A program made the position numbers and the translations under genes. From NCBI GenBank assembly GCA_965116695.1, contig OZ220706.1, positions 2,542,001-2,606,000 on the forward strand: a stretch of DNA of 64,000 nucleotides. The letters run 5' to 3'. This DNA comes from JAJDTT01 sp965116695 (lineage in GTDB: Bacteria > Acidobacteriota > UBA6911 > RPQK01 > JAJDTT01). The notes below the pieces were generated by a model, which did not search any database, was not told the origin of the DNA, and saw nothing but the letters and a program-made list of their open reading frames with translations. Positions within the stretch are counted from its first letter, which is position 1; each line of letters begins with the position of its first letter. This document shows positions 26,350 to 35,238 of this stretch, in pieces.

Positions 26350-28065
26350 ATGTCCGACTCGACCCACACCTGTGACTCCTTCGTCTTCAAGACGGACCGC
26401 CCTTGGCCGAATCCGCCGCTGGCGGTCGCCGCCATCGTGGGGCACGCGACTCCGACCTCCGTGCGACTGTGGCTGAGAACCGGGCGGACCGGGGAGTTCA
26501 CGCTTCTGCTGTACCCGGAAACCGGGGCCGCAGACGCGGCCACCCGGCGAGACGTGCGCGAACGATTGGCCCGTGTCCCTTTGACGGCGGAGGAGGCGCT
26601 GAAGCTTTTGCCCGAAGCCTCACGGACGGATTTCACCGTCGACAGCCTCGAGTCGGACACGACAACCGTGCTGGACCTGGCGGACCTCGAGCCGGACACG
26701 CGCTACGGCTACGTCCTGCACGCCCGCGATGCCGGCCGCGTTCTGCTGGGCCACAATCGCTCGCGCGGATTTCGCACGCCCCCCGCTTACGAGGAACGGA
26801 GGCCATTCCAGTTCGCCCTCTTCTCGTGCCACATGCCCTACAAGCAGAGCGGCCTCTTCGGGAAGCGCACCGAGATTCACAATCTCGAGATGTGGGACTT
26901 CCTGGGCGCTTCGTTGCGGCGCCACGCCGACAACATCGACCTGGTCATCGCCGGCGGCGACCAGAGCTACACCGACGGCGTCCCGACCTTGGACATCTGG
27001 CGCTACCTGAACCGCAGAATGCGCAAGGAGGGCGAGACCCTGTTGCCGGACGAGGCTTCGATGCTGAGCTGGTACCGCGACATCTATTGCGGATACTGGG
27101 GGTTTCCCAGCGTCCAGGAGGTCTTCGACCGCTTCCCCACCTACATGATCTGGGATGACCACGAGCTCGGTGACGGTTGGGGTTCCTACTACGCCCGGGA
27201 GGACGGAGCGGGCGGCGTCGTGCACCGGATGCTGCCGGCCTTCGAAGAGAAGGGGCTCACCCACGCCGAGGGACGCCGACTCGCCGGGCGGATGTTCCGC
27301 GCCGCCAAAAAGGCTTACGTGGAGTACGAGCACAGTCACAACCCGCCCACCGGCGACGGGGTCTTCGACTACTCCTTTCGCCGGGGGGGATGCGCGTACT
27401 ACGTGTTGGACGGCCGCGGCCGGCGGGACGTCAATCGCGAGAGCTTCCGCATCCTGGGCCGCGAGCAGTTCCATCGATTCGAGGGCTGGGTAACGAGCCT
27501 GGATCCCGGGGAGACGGCATTTCTGTTCGTGGTTTCGGCGGTGCCGGTCCTGCACACCCGGGCCGGCCTGGTGAATGCCGACGAGCGTTGGCTCATCGAG
27601 CACGCCGGCCTCGACGACGATCTCCGGGATTCCTGGGAGCACGAGATCCACGACGAGGAGCGCGGAGCCCTGCTCGACCTGTTGTTCAAAGCGGCGGCGA
27701 AAGGGATCCGCGTCTGTGTCCTGAGCGGCGACGTCCACGTGTCCGCCGTGTTCTCCATCGAGGACGGAGAGGGCCGGCGCATCTACCAGCTCACGTCGAG
27801 CGCCATCAGCTACGGCCTCTCCCGTGCTGTGTCGTGGGTGTTGAGCCAAGGGGCGGCGGACGAAGGGGAGACTGCGGAAGGGCACCGGTTCCGGCGGCTG
27901 GCGTTGTACGCGGACAGTTCGTACGCCTTGATCAGCGTCGATCCGGGAACCGGCGAGTCCTGGTTCAAGCTCTACGGCAAGCAGACGCTGGACCCGCCGC
28001 CGTCTCTCGACCGGGACAGGACCGTCCCGCTGAACCACTCGGTAGCCAAGATCCGGCTGTTCTGA
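26350..28065 (+). CDS. PhoD-like metallophosphatase
   Basis: 571 aa. Metal-site motifs: AGGDQSYTDG, IWDDHELGDGWGS, and LSGDVHVSAVF near the C-terminus, typical of alkaline phosphatase D-like metallophosphatases. An N-terminal immunoglobulin-like domain (about 1-130, ATPTSVRLWLRT) is also characteristic. No clear signal peptide, so the location is uncertain; many PhoD proteins are exported. About 160 bp of featureless sequence separates it from the hairpin array. Confidence 0.85.
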   Translation: MSDSTHTCDSFVFKTDRPWPNPPLAVAAIVGHATPTSVRLWLRTGRTGEFTLLLYPETGAADAATRRDVRERLARVPLTAEEALKLLPEASRTDFTVDSLESDTTTVLDLADLEPDTRYGYVLHARDAGRVLLGHNRSRGFRTPPAYEERRPFQFALFSCHMPYKQSGLFGKRTEIHNLEMWDFLGASLRRHADNIDLVIAGGDQSYTDGVPTLDIWRYLNRRMRKEGETLLPDEASMLSWYRDIYCGYWGFPSVQEVFDRFPTYMIWDDHELGDGWGSYYAREDGAGGVVHRMLPAFEEKGLTHAEGRRLAGRMFRAAKKAYVEYEHSHNPPTGDGVFDYSFRRGGCAYYVLDGRGRRDVNRESFRILGREQFHRFEGWVTSLDPGETAFLFVVSAVPVLHTRAGLVNADERWLIEHAGLDDDLRDSWEHEIHDEERGALLDLLFKAAAKGIRVCVLSGDVHVSAVFSIEDGEGRRIYQLTSSAISYGLSRAVSWVLSQGAADEGETAEGHRFRRLALYADSSYALISVDPGTGESWFKLYGKQTLDPPPSLDRDRTVPLNHSVAKIRLF

Positions 28066-28174
28066 AGCGCACTAGGAGCTTGTCTTCCAGCTCGTCGATT
28101 CCCACCCACTCCTCAGCCAAGGCCTCACAGACAAAGGAGCGGCGCGTGGAAACGCGATGCTGCTCCCCCCTGTC

Positions 28175-29950
28175 TCACCAGTAGGCGATGGCCTCCGCCA
28201 CCTCCCCCATTCTTTGTCCGTCCCAGTCCACGTCGGCCAGGACCGGCAGGGAATGGGTCGAGAACTCCCGGGGAAAGCGGACCCGGACGGCGGTCTCCCT
28301 GGTCTCCCCCGCCGCCAGGACCAGTTCCCGCTCCGGGGGATCGACCGCAACGCCTTCCAGCGAACGGAACCGCACCCGGCAGCTTTTTTCTTCGTCTGCG
28401 TGATTCTTGACGCAGAGGCGAAAGTCCACGGCGTCGCCGGGGCGGACCCGCACCTTGTAGGGCCGGAACTCGATCCAGTGCGGGTCCATGGCCATGTCCG
28501 GGTGGGGCGCCCGGACCACTTCGGTGAACAGCGACTGCCAACGGTCCATCCACCGGGTCCAGCGATCGAACCGGGCCTGTTCGAACTCCACTCCGCCCCC
28601 ATGCCCGGTCAGAATCACGTCCGGGCGCCGCTCCGCGATCTTGCGCGGTATGGACCCGTAGGTGGACAGCGGCGTTCGGTTTTTCGGGATGAAGGAATGG
28701 ATGTAGTCCCGTTTCTCCCGGAACGGGAGCCCCGAAATCGCGTCGCCGATGGCCAGGAACCTCTTCCCGTCGACCTGGAAGGTGATGTGGTGGTCGTACC
28801 AGGTCTGTCCCGGGAACTGCTCGATCCGGAAGTCGATCCCCCGCCAATGGAAGGCCTCGCCGCGGGACACGACCCGGTCGACCCGCATCCCGTCCGGAAC
28901 CATGCAGGGCATGTCGTATCGCTCCGGGTGTTCGAGCAGGTCCCGCAGTTCCGGCGCGGCCGCCACCCGGGTGCCGTAGCGCGCCCGAAGCATGGGATAG
29001 CCGGCCAGGTGGTCGTCGTGGAAGTGGGTCGGCAGGAAGTATTCCACCGTCTCGACTCCCAGCTCGCTGCGCAGGCGCGGCGTCAGGTGGTCGATGTAGC
29101 GGTGCGGGTTGGCGGTGATGGGCGCCCCCGAGACGTAGCCGCAGTCGATGAGAACGGCGTGGCCGGCGTCGTCCTTGACCACGTAGGAGTTGGCCATGGA
29201 GTTGACCTCGTAGACGTGGGGCGACAGGCGGCGGAACTCCACCTGGAAGGGCGTGTAGGGCTGGTCGAAGAACATGCCGTGGAGCCGGGCGAGCCGGTCG
29301 CTCAGTTCGCCGATGCGGGCTTCCTCCCGGGTGAAGGGGGTTCCGTGCCCCGGCAGCATGAGATCCCACTCCAACCCGGCGGCATGGTCCAGGCTCTCGA
29401 GCTGGTTGACGTGACCCTGGAAGTCCATGTAGCTCCACTGCAGCCAGTGGTAGTCGCCCAGGCGGCCCGGCGCCGCCATCAGGTCGCCGCAGGCCAGGAC
29501 GCGCCGGCCGTCGATTTCGAAGAGGTAGCCCGTCGAGCCGAAAGTGTGTCCGGGCAACGGCACCACCTCGAAGCGGATCCCCTGCCACTCGATGGTCTCG
29601 TAGTCGCGGGCGATCCTGGCGCCGCGCAGGTCCCGCAGGGGTGCGAAACCCGGATAGTAGGCGGTGTAGTTGTCGTAGAGGTAGTAGGCCGCCCGCTGCA
29701 GGTCGGCCTCCTCCAGGTAGCGCCGTTCGGCGGCGGGGATGAAGACGTCGGCGCCCTGTCCCTGCCAGTGCGAAATCCCGGAACACTGGTCGCGGTGATA
29801 GTGGGTGAGCAGAACCCGTTCGACCGCTCCCACGTCCCGGGACCGCAGGTCGGTCCCGCAGTCGATCAGCAGCGTCCTGCCGCCCGCCCGGACGCCGTAG
29901 ACGCTGCAGGTGTCCTCCACCCGGAACAGGTTTTCGCTGAGTTGGTTCAT
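28175..29950 (-). CDS. Protein with two metallo-beta-lactamase domains
   Basis: 591 aa. Domain 1 (about 10-200) has THYHRDQCSG at about 49-58, where the canonical HxHxDH has Gln for the last His. Domain 2 (about 250-470) has the canonical THFHDDHLAG and later HHITF and GDAISG. The C-terminal 120 residues form a beta-rich domain. I chose the ATG at 29950 over the longer frame (29998), which runs through hairpin repeats. Probably a hydrolase of unknown substrate. Confidence 0.85.
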   Translation of the reverse strand: MNQLSENLFRVEDTCSVYGVRAGGRTLLIDCGTDLRSRDVGAVERVLLTHYHRDQCSGISHWQGQGADVFIPAAERRYLEEADLQRAAYYLYDNYTAYYPGFAPLRDLRGARIARDYETIEWQGIRFEVVPLPGHTFGSTGYLFEIDGRRVLACGDLMAAPGRLGDYHWLQWSYMDFQGHVNQLESLDHAAGLEWDLMLPGHGTPFTREEARIGELSDRLARLHGMFFDQPYTPFQVEFRRLSPHVYEVNSMANSYVVKDDAGHAVLIDCGYVSGAPITANPHRYIDHLTPRLRSELGVETVEYFLPTHFHDDHLAGYPMLRARYGTRVAAAPELRDLLEHPERYDMPCMVPDGMRVDRVVSRGEAFHWRGIDFRIEQFPGQTWYDHHITFQVDGKRFLAIGDAISGLPFREKRDYIHSFIPKNRTPLSTYGSIPRKIAERRPDVILTGHGGGVEFEQARFDRWTRWMDRWQSLFTEVVRAPHPDMAMDPHWIEFRPYKVRVRPGDAVDFRLCVKNHADEEKSCRVRFRSLEGVAVDPPERELVLAAGETRETAVRVRFPREFSTHSLPVLADVDWDGQRMGEVAEAIAYW

Positions 29951-29964
29951 GTAGACCCCCTGGA

Positions 29965-30092
29965 GGGGACTGTCAGTCCCCCTTAGGCGCGGGGACATCC
30001 CTGTCCCCGCAAGACTCGGGGGTTAAAAACCCCCGATGCAACTCGGCGGCAAGAATGCCGCCGCTCCCGTTTCGGCGGCTAGAAAGCCGCCG
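29965..30092. repeat. Five consecutive hairpins of mixed type
   Basis: Five perfect stems in 128 bp: GGGGACTG-T-CAGTCCCC (29965-29981); a 9-bp GCGGGGACA stem with TCCC loop (29989-30010); CGGGGGTT-AAA-AACCCCCG (30017-30035); CGGCGGCA-AGAA-TGCCGCCG (30044-30063); CGGCGGCT-AGAA-AGCCGCCG (30073-30092). The last encodes the C-terminus and TAG stop of the D-cysteine desulfhydrase-like gene. Confidence 0.85.
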
Positions 30093-31125
30093 CTCCCAAC
30101 TCCGCCGTCAATTCCTCACCGTAGGCGAAAATCGCCGGCGTCCCGCCGGTGTGCATCAGCAGGAACGATCGCCCCGGCCCGCTGCTCCGCGCCCGGTGGA
30201 TCAGGCCCGCCATGGTCTTCCCGGTGTAGACCGGATCCAGGATCAGCCCCTCCAGGCTGCCGGCCATCCGGATCGCCTCCAGCGTCGGCGGATTCAACCG
30301 CCCGTAACCCGGCGCCAGGAAATCGTCCATGGTACGGATGTCCCGGTCGGCCACCGGGTTCGCGGTCTCCAGCAGCTCGGCGATCTCCCGGCAGCGGTCC
30401 CGGATCCGCTCCCGCTGCGGCGCTGCGTTCCGGCGCACGCAGACTCCGGTCACCCGCACCTGCGAGCCCAGTGCCCGCAGCCCGAACAACAGTCCGCCGT
30501 GGGTGTGGCCGCTTCCGGACGGGACCACCACCTCGTCGATGGAGATTCGCCGGGATGCCATCTGCTCCAGGAGTTCCTGCGCCGCCACCACGTATCCCAG
30601 GGCGCCCAGAGGCGGATGCCCCGGCCCGAGGGGGATGATGTAGGGACGCTTCCCCTCCCCTTTCAGCTCCTCGGCGATCTCCGCCACCCGCCGGTCCGCC
30701 CCCTCCTCGTCTTCTCCCTTGGGATAGGAATAGAGCGTCGCCCCCAGGACCCGGTCCAGCAGCACGTTTCCCGAGTTCCGGTAGAGGGAGTCGTCTCTCG
30801 GAACTCTCTCTTCGAGTTGAATGTGGCAGTCCATGCCCGACTTGCGGGCGGCCGCGGCGGCGAGCCGGACGAAGTTGGACTGCACGGCGCCGGTGATGAG
30901 AATCGTATCGGCCCCTTGGAGCCGGGCCTCGCCCAGGTAGAATTCCAGTTGGCGGACCTTGTTGCCGCCGAACGCCAGATCGGTGCAGTCGTCCCGCTTG
31001 ACGTAGGCTCGCGCCCCTCCCACGGCCGCGCCCAGGTTGGGCATCGCCTCCAAGGGTGTGGGCAGGCGGCAGAGCCTCCGCCGGGGAAACTCCTCCAGGG
31101 TTCCCAGCCCAACTTCTGCCGCCAT
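30079..31125 (-). CDS. D-cysteine desulfhydrase / ACC deaminase-like PLP enzyme
   Basis: 348 aa, fold type II PLP enzyme. The PLP lysine is in FGGNKVRQLEF after YVKRDDCTDL, and later motifs GAVQSNFVR, PSGSGHTHGG and DPVYTGKTMAG are typical of D-cysteine desulfhydrase, ACC deaminase and related D-amino acid lyases. DcyD-type activity is most likely but not certain. The last residues (LGAAAF, then TAG) are encoded by a hairpin repeat, so the C-terminus has probably been reset by repeat insertion. Confidence 0.85.
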   Translation of the reverse strand: MAAEVGLGTLEEFPRRRLCRLPTPLEAMPNLGAAVGGARAYVKRDDCTDLAFGGNKVRQLEFYLGEARLQGADTILITGAVQSNFVRLAAAAARKSGMDCHIQLEERVPRDDSLYRNSGNVLLDRVLGATLYSYPKGEDEEGADRRVAEIAEELKGEGKRPYIIPLGPGHPPLGALGYVVAAQELLEQMASRRISIDEVVVPSGSGHTHGGLLFGLRALGSQVRVTGVCVRRNAAPQRERIRDRCREIAELLETANPVADRDIRTMDDFLAPGYGRLNPPTLEAIRMAGSLEGLILDPVYTGKTMAGLIHRARSSGPGRSFLLMHTGGTPAIFAYGEELTAELGAAAF

Positions 31126-31187
31126 CGGGAATTCCTTGGAATCAGAACCCGGAAGAGCAAAGGAACCGCGGAGAACCCGGCCCCGCG

Positions 31188-32288
31188 TCAGAGCTGCTCT
31201 TCAAACCACTTGGCCATCCAGTTGAAGTATTCCACCCGGAACACGTGGCCGTCGTCGGGACGATGGACCTGAAAGAGATGCGACCGGCCCGCCTTCCCGT
31301 AGATCGGCGAGACCAGATCCAGCAACTGATCCACTCCCGACGCCGCCATGTCCGGGTCCCGCAGCGGTGCCAGGATCATCAGGGGCCGCGGTGCGATGCA
31401 GTCCGCCACGATCTCGGGATGGTCGAAATGGCGGAGCAGTCCCGGGATGTAGTGGCAGGAACTGTGCCGGTCCGGGTTCCCCTCGTGGATGTCGCGCGCC
31501 AGACTGCCCAGTCCGCCGCAGAGAATGGCCGCAGTGCGAATCGAAGGGTCGCAGGCCATGGCCCACCAGGAAGCGTACGATCCCAGCGAGAATCCGGTGA
31601 GGCCCACTCGGGCGGGATCCACCTGCTCCTGGGCTCCCAGCACCCGGGCCGCCCGCAAGGCCTCTTCGGCCAGAATTCCCATCTGGGGGCGACCGTAGGG
31701 GGCCAGGAGCTTGGCTTCGGTCTCCCACTCTTCCAGGTTGCGGCGCCGGGCAACGGTCCCCTTCAGGGTGAAGGAGAGGGTGGCGAAGCCCCGTCTCGAC
31801 AGCTCTCGCGCCCAACCGAGAAGCGGTCCCTTGTCCGGATCGTCCCGGTGGAAGCGCTCCTCGGTCAAGCGTTCGGCGTCGCCGCCGGTTCCCGGCATGC
31901 AGACGACCCCCGCCAGTGATCCGGCGCTCGCCCCGGCGGGAATGAGCAGGATTCCGGGCACCGTCTCTCCCAGGGAATTGACGAAGGTCACGGGCGTCTT
32001 CAGGAGTCCGTCTTCGGTCCGCGCCGTTTCCCCTGTTGAGAACGGAATTTCCTGCGGCGGGATGGCATCCATCCCCATCAGTTCGATCACCTTGGAGCGG
32101 ACCGCCTCCCCTCGGATCGGTTGCGGAAAGGCAGGCCGGACGTCGGCGGGGACGACCGCCGCAGCGGGCTCCTTCCCGGCGGGCGGGCCGGTACTCACGA
32201 GGCCGAATATAAAGGAGCCCGCCAGCAACACGAGGGCGATCCCCAGGCGGATGCGGAATGAGCCGGGTCGTTTGAGTCGAATGGCCAT
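31188..32288 (-). CDS. Membrane-anchored or secreted alpha/beta hydrolase
   Basis: 366 aa. The N-terminal hydrophobic segment (IRLGIALVLLAGSFIFGLV) is a signal or anchor. Nucleophile elbow GFSLGSYASWW, probable catalytic Asp in LAPLRDPDMA and His in HRPDDGHVF. Like the acetyl-xylan-esterase/dienelactone-hydrolase group often linked to polysaccharide degradation. It may share a transcript with the downstream desulfhydrase-like gene (63-bp gap). Confidence 0.8.
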   Translation of the reverse strand: MAIRLKRPGSFRIRLGIALVLLAGSFIFGLVSTGPPAGKEPAAAVVPADVRPAFPQPIRGEAVRSKVIELMGMDAIPPQEIPFSTGETARTEDGLLKTPVTFVNSLGETVPGILLIPAGASAGSLAGVVCMPGTGGDAERLTEERFHRDDPDKGPLLGWARELSRRGFATLSFTLKGTVARRRNLEEWETEAKLLAPYGRPQMGILAEEALRAARVLGAQEQVDPARVGLTGFSLGSYASWWAMACDPSIRTAAILCGGLGSLARDIHEGNPDRHSSCHYIPGLLRHFDHPEIVADCIAPRPLMILAPLRDPDMAASGVDQLLDLVSPIYGKAGRSHLFQVHRPDDGHVFRVEYFNWMAKWFEEQL

Positions 32289-32354
32289 GAGAAGATGCCA
32301 CCTGGAACAGGTTCAAACCATCGAAATGAACCGGCCAAGTCTAGCACTGGGAGC

Positions 32355-32371
32355 GGGGACTGTTCGTCCCC
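32355..32371. repeat. GGGGAC-type hairpin
   Basis: GGGGAC-TGTTC-GTCCCC, a 6-bp stem in the 148-bp gap between the hydrolase start and the DinB stop. Nothing else is visible in this gap. Confidence 0.5.
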
Positions 32372-32436
32372 TCTTCGATATCCGGCACCGGTTTCGACCT
32401 TGCCGAGGCGGGAAGAGCGGGGGTAGGAAAACCGCT

Positions 32437-32967
32437 TCAATCCTCCCGCTCCAGCAACCGTTCGATGTGCGCAAGATGATGCCGGCCGTGCCAGGCGTAG
32501 GCGCCGACCATGACCGCCAGTCCGGACGCGCCCGACTCCGGATGCACGAACTCCCGCTGCAACTGCGCCCAGCTCAGGCTGCGCAACAGGTCGACCCAAC
32601 GGCGGTGAAGGCCCGCGAGAAGGTCGAGCGAAGCGCCGACCGGTTCCCGGCCGTCCGGCAATTCGGCCCAACTCTTCTCGTCGTAGGCCTTGATCACGGG
32701 ACGGTCTTCCGTCAGCGCCAACTTGAACCGGATGTAGCTGTTCATGTGGCTGTCGGCCAGGTGGTGGACCACTTGCCGGACGGTCCAGCCACCGGGACGG
32801 TACGGGGTGTCGAGCTGGCCGTCGGTCAACGGCGAGACGGTTCGCCGGAGGTCGGCCGGCAGCGCCGCGATGTCGTCGATCCAGGCGGCGACCCGGTCGC
32901 GCGTCACGTCCCCCTCGACCGTGAATTTCCCTATGGGATAACGGAGATCGGGCACCTGTGAATTCAT
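32437..32967 (-). CDS. DinB/YfiT-like putative metal-dependent hydrolase
   Basis: 176 aa four-helix DinB fold. The three metal histidines are visible: HHLADSHM (His of VVHHLADSH) and AWHGRHHLAHI near the C-terminus, the pattern of YfiT/BstA-type thiol S-transferases. Start at 32967 with GGAGG upstream; the longer frame extends into the SRPBCC gene. Third gene of a three-gene operon. Confidence 0.85.
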   Translation of the reverse strand: MNSQVPDLRYPIGKFTVEGDVTRDRVAAWIDDIAALPADLRRTVSPLTDGQLDTPYRPGGWTVRQVVHHLADSHMNSYIRFKLALTEDRPVIKAYDEKSWAELPDGREPVGASLDLLAGLHRRWVDLLRSLSWAQLQREFVHPESGASGLAVMVGAYAWHGRHHLAHIERLLERED

Positions 32968-32998
32968 GGGCTGTATCCTCCGCGGCTCATCGTTTGGA

Positions 32999-33640
32999 TC
33001 AGGCAGGCTCGGCGGCTTCACCGGTGTAGAACGCGGTCGTGCGGCCGGCCCTGGCACGGGCGGCGCCGGGGTCCGTTCCGAACGCGACCGCCGCCTGCTC
33101 CCACCGCTCGCTGCTGCCGGTGATGAACGCCCTGCCGTCGGGCGAAGCGGCAAACGCGGCTTCGTCCGGCATGGGCCGGTCCGGATGCGCGAGATGGATC
33201 GCGAGTCCCAGGAGACCCATCTCCCAGCCGACGCCGAGGGCGCCCGCTCCGTACGAGTCCCAGTGGTCCGAAAGGTGCTGGGTGTGGGTGAGCGTCAGCC
33301 GCGCACGGCCGGCCCCGTCGTCCGAGACGCGCACCTCCAACCAACTGACGTCCCCGCCGAACTCCCAGGTAACCGCAAAATGGGACAGAGGTTCGCACGC
33401 CGTGATCGCGCCGCCCGCGTTCCCTTCCAACTGGTAGCGTCCGCCGGGTTCGAGATCGCCGCTGACCGGCAGAAACCAGCGCGGAATCCGCTCGGAGCTG
33501 GTCACGGCGTCCCACAGGTCCTCGACCGCCACGGCGCAACTTCGGGTTAGAGTGACCGCCCGAGCCGGTTGTCCATCGCGATCCAACGACGACACGGTAC
33601 GCTCGACGGCGCCAAGGTGACCTTCGTAATCGAAATCCAT
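32999..33640 (-). CDS. SRPBCC (AHSA1-like) ligand-binding protein
   Basis: 213 aa. The core AVAVEDLWDAVTSSERIPRW, then GGRYQLEGNAGG and YLVTWEFGG-like strands are typical of AHSA1/START-like proteins that bind hydrophobic ligands. GGGAGG precedes the ATG at 33640. Middle gene of the DinB-SRPBCC-DinB operon, 16 bp after the upstream DUF1572 gene and 31 bp before the next. Confidence 0.85.
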   Translation of the reverse strand: MDFDYEGHLGAVERTVSSLDRDGQPARAVTLTRSCAVAVEDLWDAVTSSERIPRWFLPVSGDLEPGGRYQLEGNAGGAITACEPLSHFAVTWEFGGDVSWLEVRVSDDGAGRARLTLTHTQHLSDHWDSYGAGALGVGWEMGLLGLAIHLAHPDRPMPDEAAFAASPDGRAFITGSSERWEQAAVAFGTDPGAARARAGRTTAFYTGEAAEPA

Positions 33641-33656
33641 GGTTTCCTCCCAGGTT

Positions 33657-34205
33657 CTAGGCCAGCCCCTTCGCGTGCCGGCCGGCCTTCTCGAATACGG
33701 GATTCGCATTGTACTCGTCGGACTTTCCCGGCGGGATGCTCAGGTATTCCCAGGAATCCCCCCGGAAACACTTGCCCAGGTAGACGATCTGGCCGACGTG
33801 ATGGGCCGCGTGGGCCACGGAGCGCAGCAGCGCTTCATCGACTCCCATGGCGACGCCCCGAATCATCACGGTGCGGCCCAGGTCGCCGTCCGCGAGTTCC
33901 TGCAACGACGCAAAGAGCACCTGCCAGCCCCGGTCCCACTTCTCCTGGATCTCGGCGCGCGACGGCGTCCGCGGCTCGAATTCCGATTCCCGGTTTCGCC
34001 ACGGCTTCTCGCCGTCGGTGGTCAGAAAGTCGGTGAACCGGGATTCCAGGTTGCCGGCGATGTGCCAGACGATCATGGCGATGGAGTTGGCCCCCGCCGT
34101 ATCCGTCACCAGTTCCTCGGTGCTCAATTGGCGCATGGCCCCCTCGCCGAGAGCCCTGTAGCGCCCGTACTCGGCTTCGATCAAGGAGAGAAGTCGTCGG
34201 TTCAT
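33657..34205 (-). CDS. DinB-superfamily (DUF1572-like) protein
   Basis: 182 aa. The metal His motifs VWHIAGNLESRF and VAHAAHHVGQIVYLGK are those of the DUF1572 branch of DinB proteins. I chose the start at 34205, which has GGAGG upstream; the extra 111 codons of the open frame are not protein-like. First gene of the operon with SRPBCC and YfiT-like genes. Biochemical role unknown; DinB proteins often transfer low-molecular-weight thiols. Confidence 0.82.
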   Translation of the reverse strand: MNRRLLSLIEAEYGRYRALGEGAMRQLSTEELVTDTAGANSIAMIVWHIAGNLESRFTDFLTTDGEKPWRNRESEFEPRTPSRAEIQEKWDRGWQVLFASLQELADGDLGRTVMIRGVAMGVDEALLRSVAHAAHHVGQIVYLGKCFRGDSWEYLSIPPGKSDEYNANPVFEKAGRHAKGLA

Positions 34206-34547
34206 TCCAAATCCTCCACGAACTCGCGGTTGGCTGATGCACAGGGTACACGGCGAAACCCGATGGCGCTCGGGCGGCCGCGGCGGACCGGCCTTCCGCT
34301 TGCGGCGAGGCGACTTGACATAACGCCTCCGCCGAACGATCCTTGCGGGACAGCTAATTTCGTGAAACTTGCAACCACGGCCAAGATTGTGCATCTTTGA
34401 GTTTCTGAGGCGTGGCAATCTCGGCGAAGTTCTGTTAACGGGAAATAACGGAACCGGGATAAAATACCGTAGCGTCTCAAGACGCGAACCCGGCTGCCGA
34501 GACTCGACGATCCCTCCCGGCAAGACTGTCGAACGCACCTCTCAAGT
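34206..34547. other. Gap between DinB operon and transposase fragment
   Basis: No protein-like frame. It presumably holds the promoter of the three-gene operon, as AT-richer sequence at about 34360-34470 (TTAACG, GATAAAATAC) is the only candidate. It does not encode the missing DDE domain of the neighbouring transposase fragment in any frame that I can recognise. Confidence 0.4.
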
Positions 34548-34937
34548 TTACAGGGAACTCCCGGTTGCCAGGGCCTCACGGATCTTCTTCGCCATCCTCA
34601 AGGCCGTGACGCGGGATATCCCCAGTCCCTCGTGCAACGTCAGCATGGAGGTTCTCAGGGGCATGTCTGAGGACACCATGTGAATCGCCAGCACCCAGGT
34701 CCTGAGCTTGGTCTTGTTCTGTCCCAGGAGAGTCCCCTTGCGAACGCTGAAATGCGCCTTGCAATCCTTGCAGCGGTAGCGCATGGCCTGCTGCCGGGGA
34801 TCATGGCTCCGGACGTGGTACCAGCGCTCCGAACCGCAGTCGGGACACGAGAGCTGTCCTTGCCAACGGATGGCGGCCAGCCATTGCTCGGCAGCGTCCT
34901 CGTCAGGAAACGTCTGGAAGAGTTCAGGCAAAGTCAT
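34548..34937 (-). pseudogene. IS1595-type transposase N-terminal fragment
   Basis: 129 aa. A zinc ribbon with Cys31/Cys34 (SCPDCGS) and Cys56/Cys59 (YRCKDCKAHFSVRKGTLL) is followed by a helix-turn-helix-like region ending KKIREALATGSSL. In IS1595 elements this precedes a DDE-type nuclease domain of about 150-200 residues, which is absent here. Either a truncated transposase or a domesticated DNA-binding protein. No terminal inverted repeats were recognised. Confidence 0.7.
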
Positions 34938-34952
34938 GATGGTACCTGCGGC

Positions 34953-34974
34953 GGGGCCGTTTCAACACGGCCCC
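34953..34974. repeat. Hairpin upstream of the transposase fragment
   Basis: GGGGCCGT-TTCAAC-ACGGCCCC, perfect 8-bp stem, 16 bp before the ATG of the transposase fragment. First of several hairpins between 34953 and 35175. Confidence 0.55.
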
Positions 34975-35070
34975 TTCAGGGGAACCACAGGAAAGCCCGT
35001 GTGAGCTTGCGCGTCGTCACTGTCGGGTAACGAGTGCCTCGGGAAAGGGCTCCGCACCGGGCTTTTCCAG

Positions 35071-35114
35071 ACCCGTGGGGGCAGGAAAGATGGTTGGAAA
35101 ACCTGCCCCCGGGT
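35071..35114. repeat. Long hairpin GGGGGCAGG...CCTGCCCCC
   Basis: ACCCG-T-GGGGGCAGG pairs with CCTGCCCCC-GGGT across a loop of about 20 nt. A weaker stem lies just upstream at about 35042-35068. With 34953-34974 and the terminator at 35139-35175 it makes this 300-bp gap unusually structured. No coding frame was recognised in 34938-35238. Confidence 0.5.
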
Positions 35115-35138
35115 TCTGGATGTCGTCGTCGCATGGTT

Positions 35139-35175
35139 AAAAAAGAAGGGGGGAGACCTGACTCCAGGCTCCCCC
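35139..35175 (-). terminator. Rho-independent terminator of the acidic secreted protein gene
   Basis: On the minus strand GGGGGAG-CCTG, loop GAGT, CAGG-T-CTCCCCC is followed by CCTTCTTTTTT: an 11-bp GC-rich stem with one bulge plus a T-run. It lies about 65 bp after the stop at 35239, correctly oriented. It is the clearest intrinsic terminator in the window. Confidence 0.8.
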
Positions 35176-35238
35176 TTCCGTGTCTGAACCATCCGTCGAA
35201 CCTCTCTCGTTGGTTGAGTGAGGTTCCTTGGATGTGGC

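Noticed and set aside
34202..34579. Possible DDE half of the transposase in another frame
   Set aside because: The sequence has no DDE-like acidic pattern and no similarity I recognise to the IS1595 nuclease domain.
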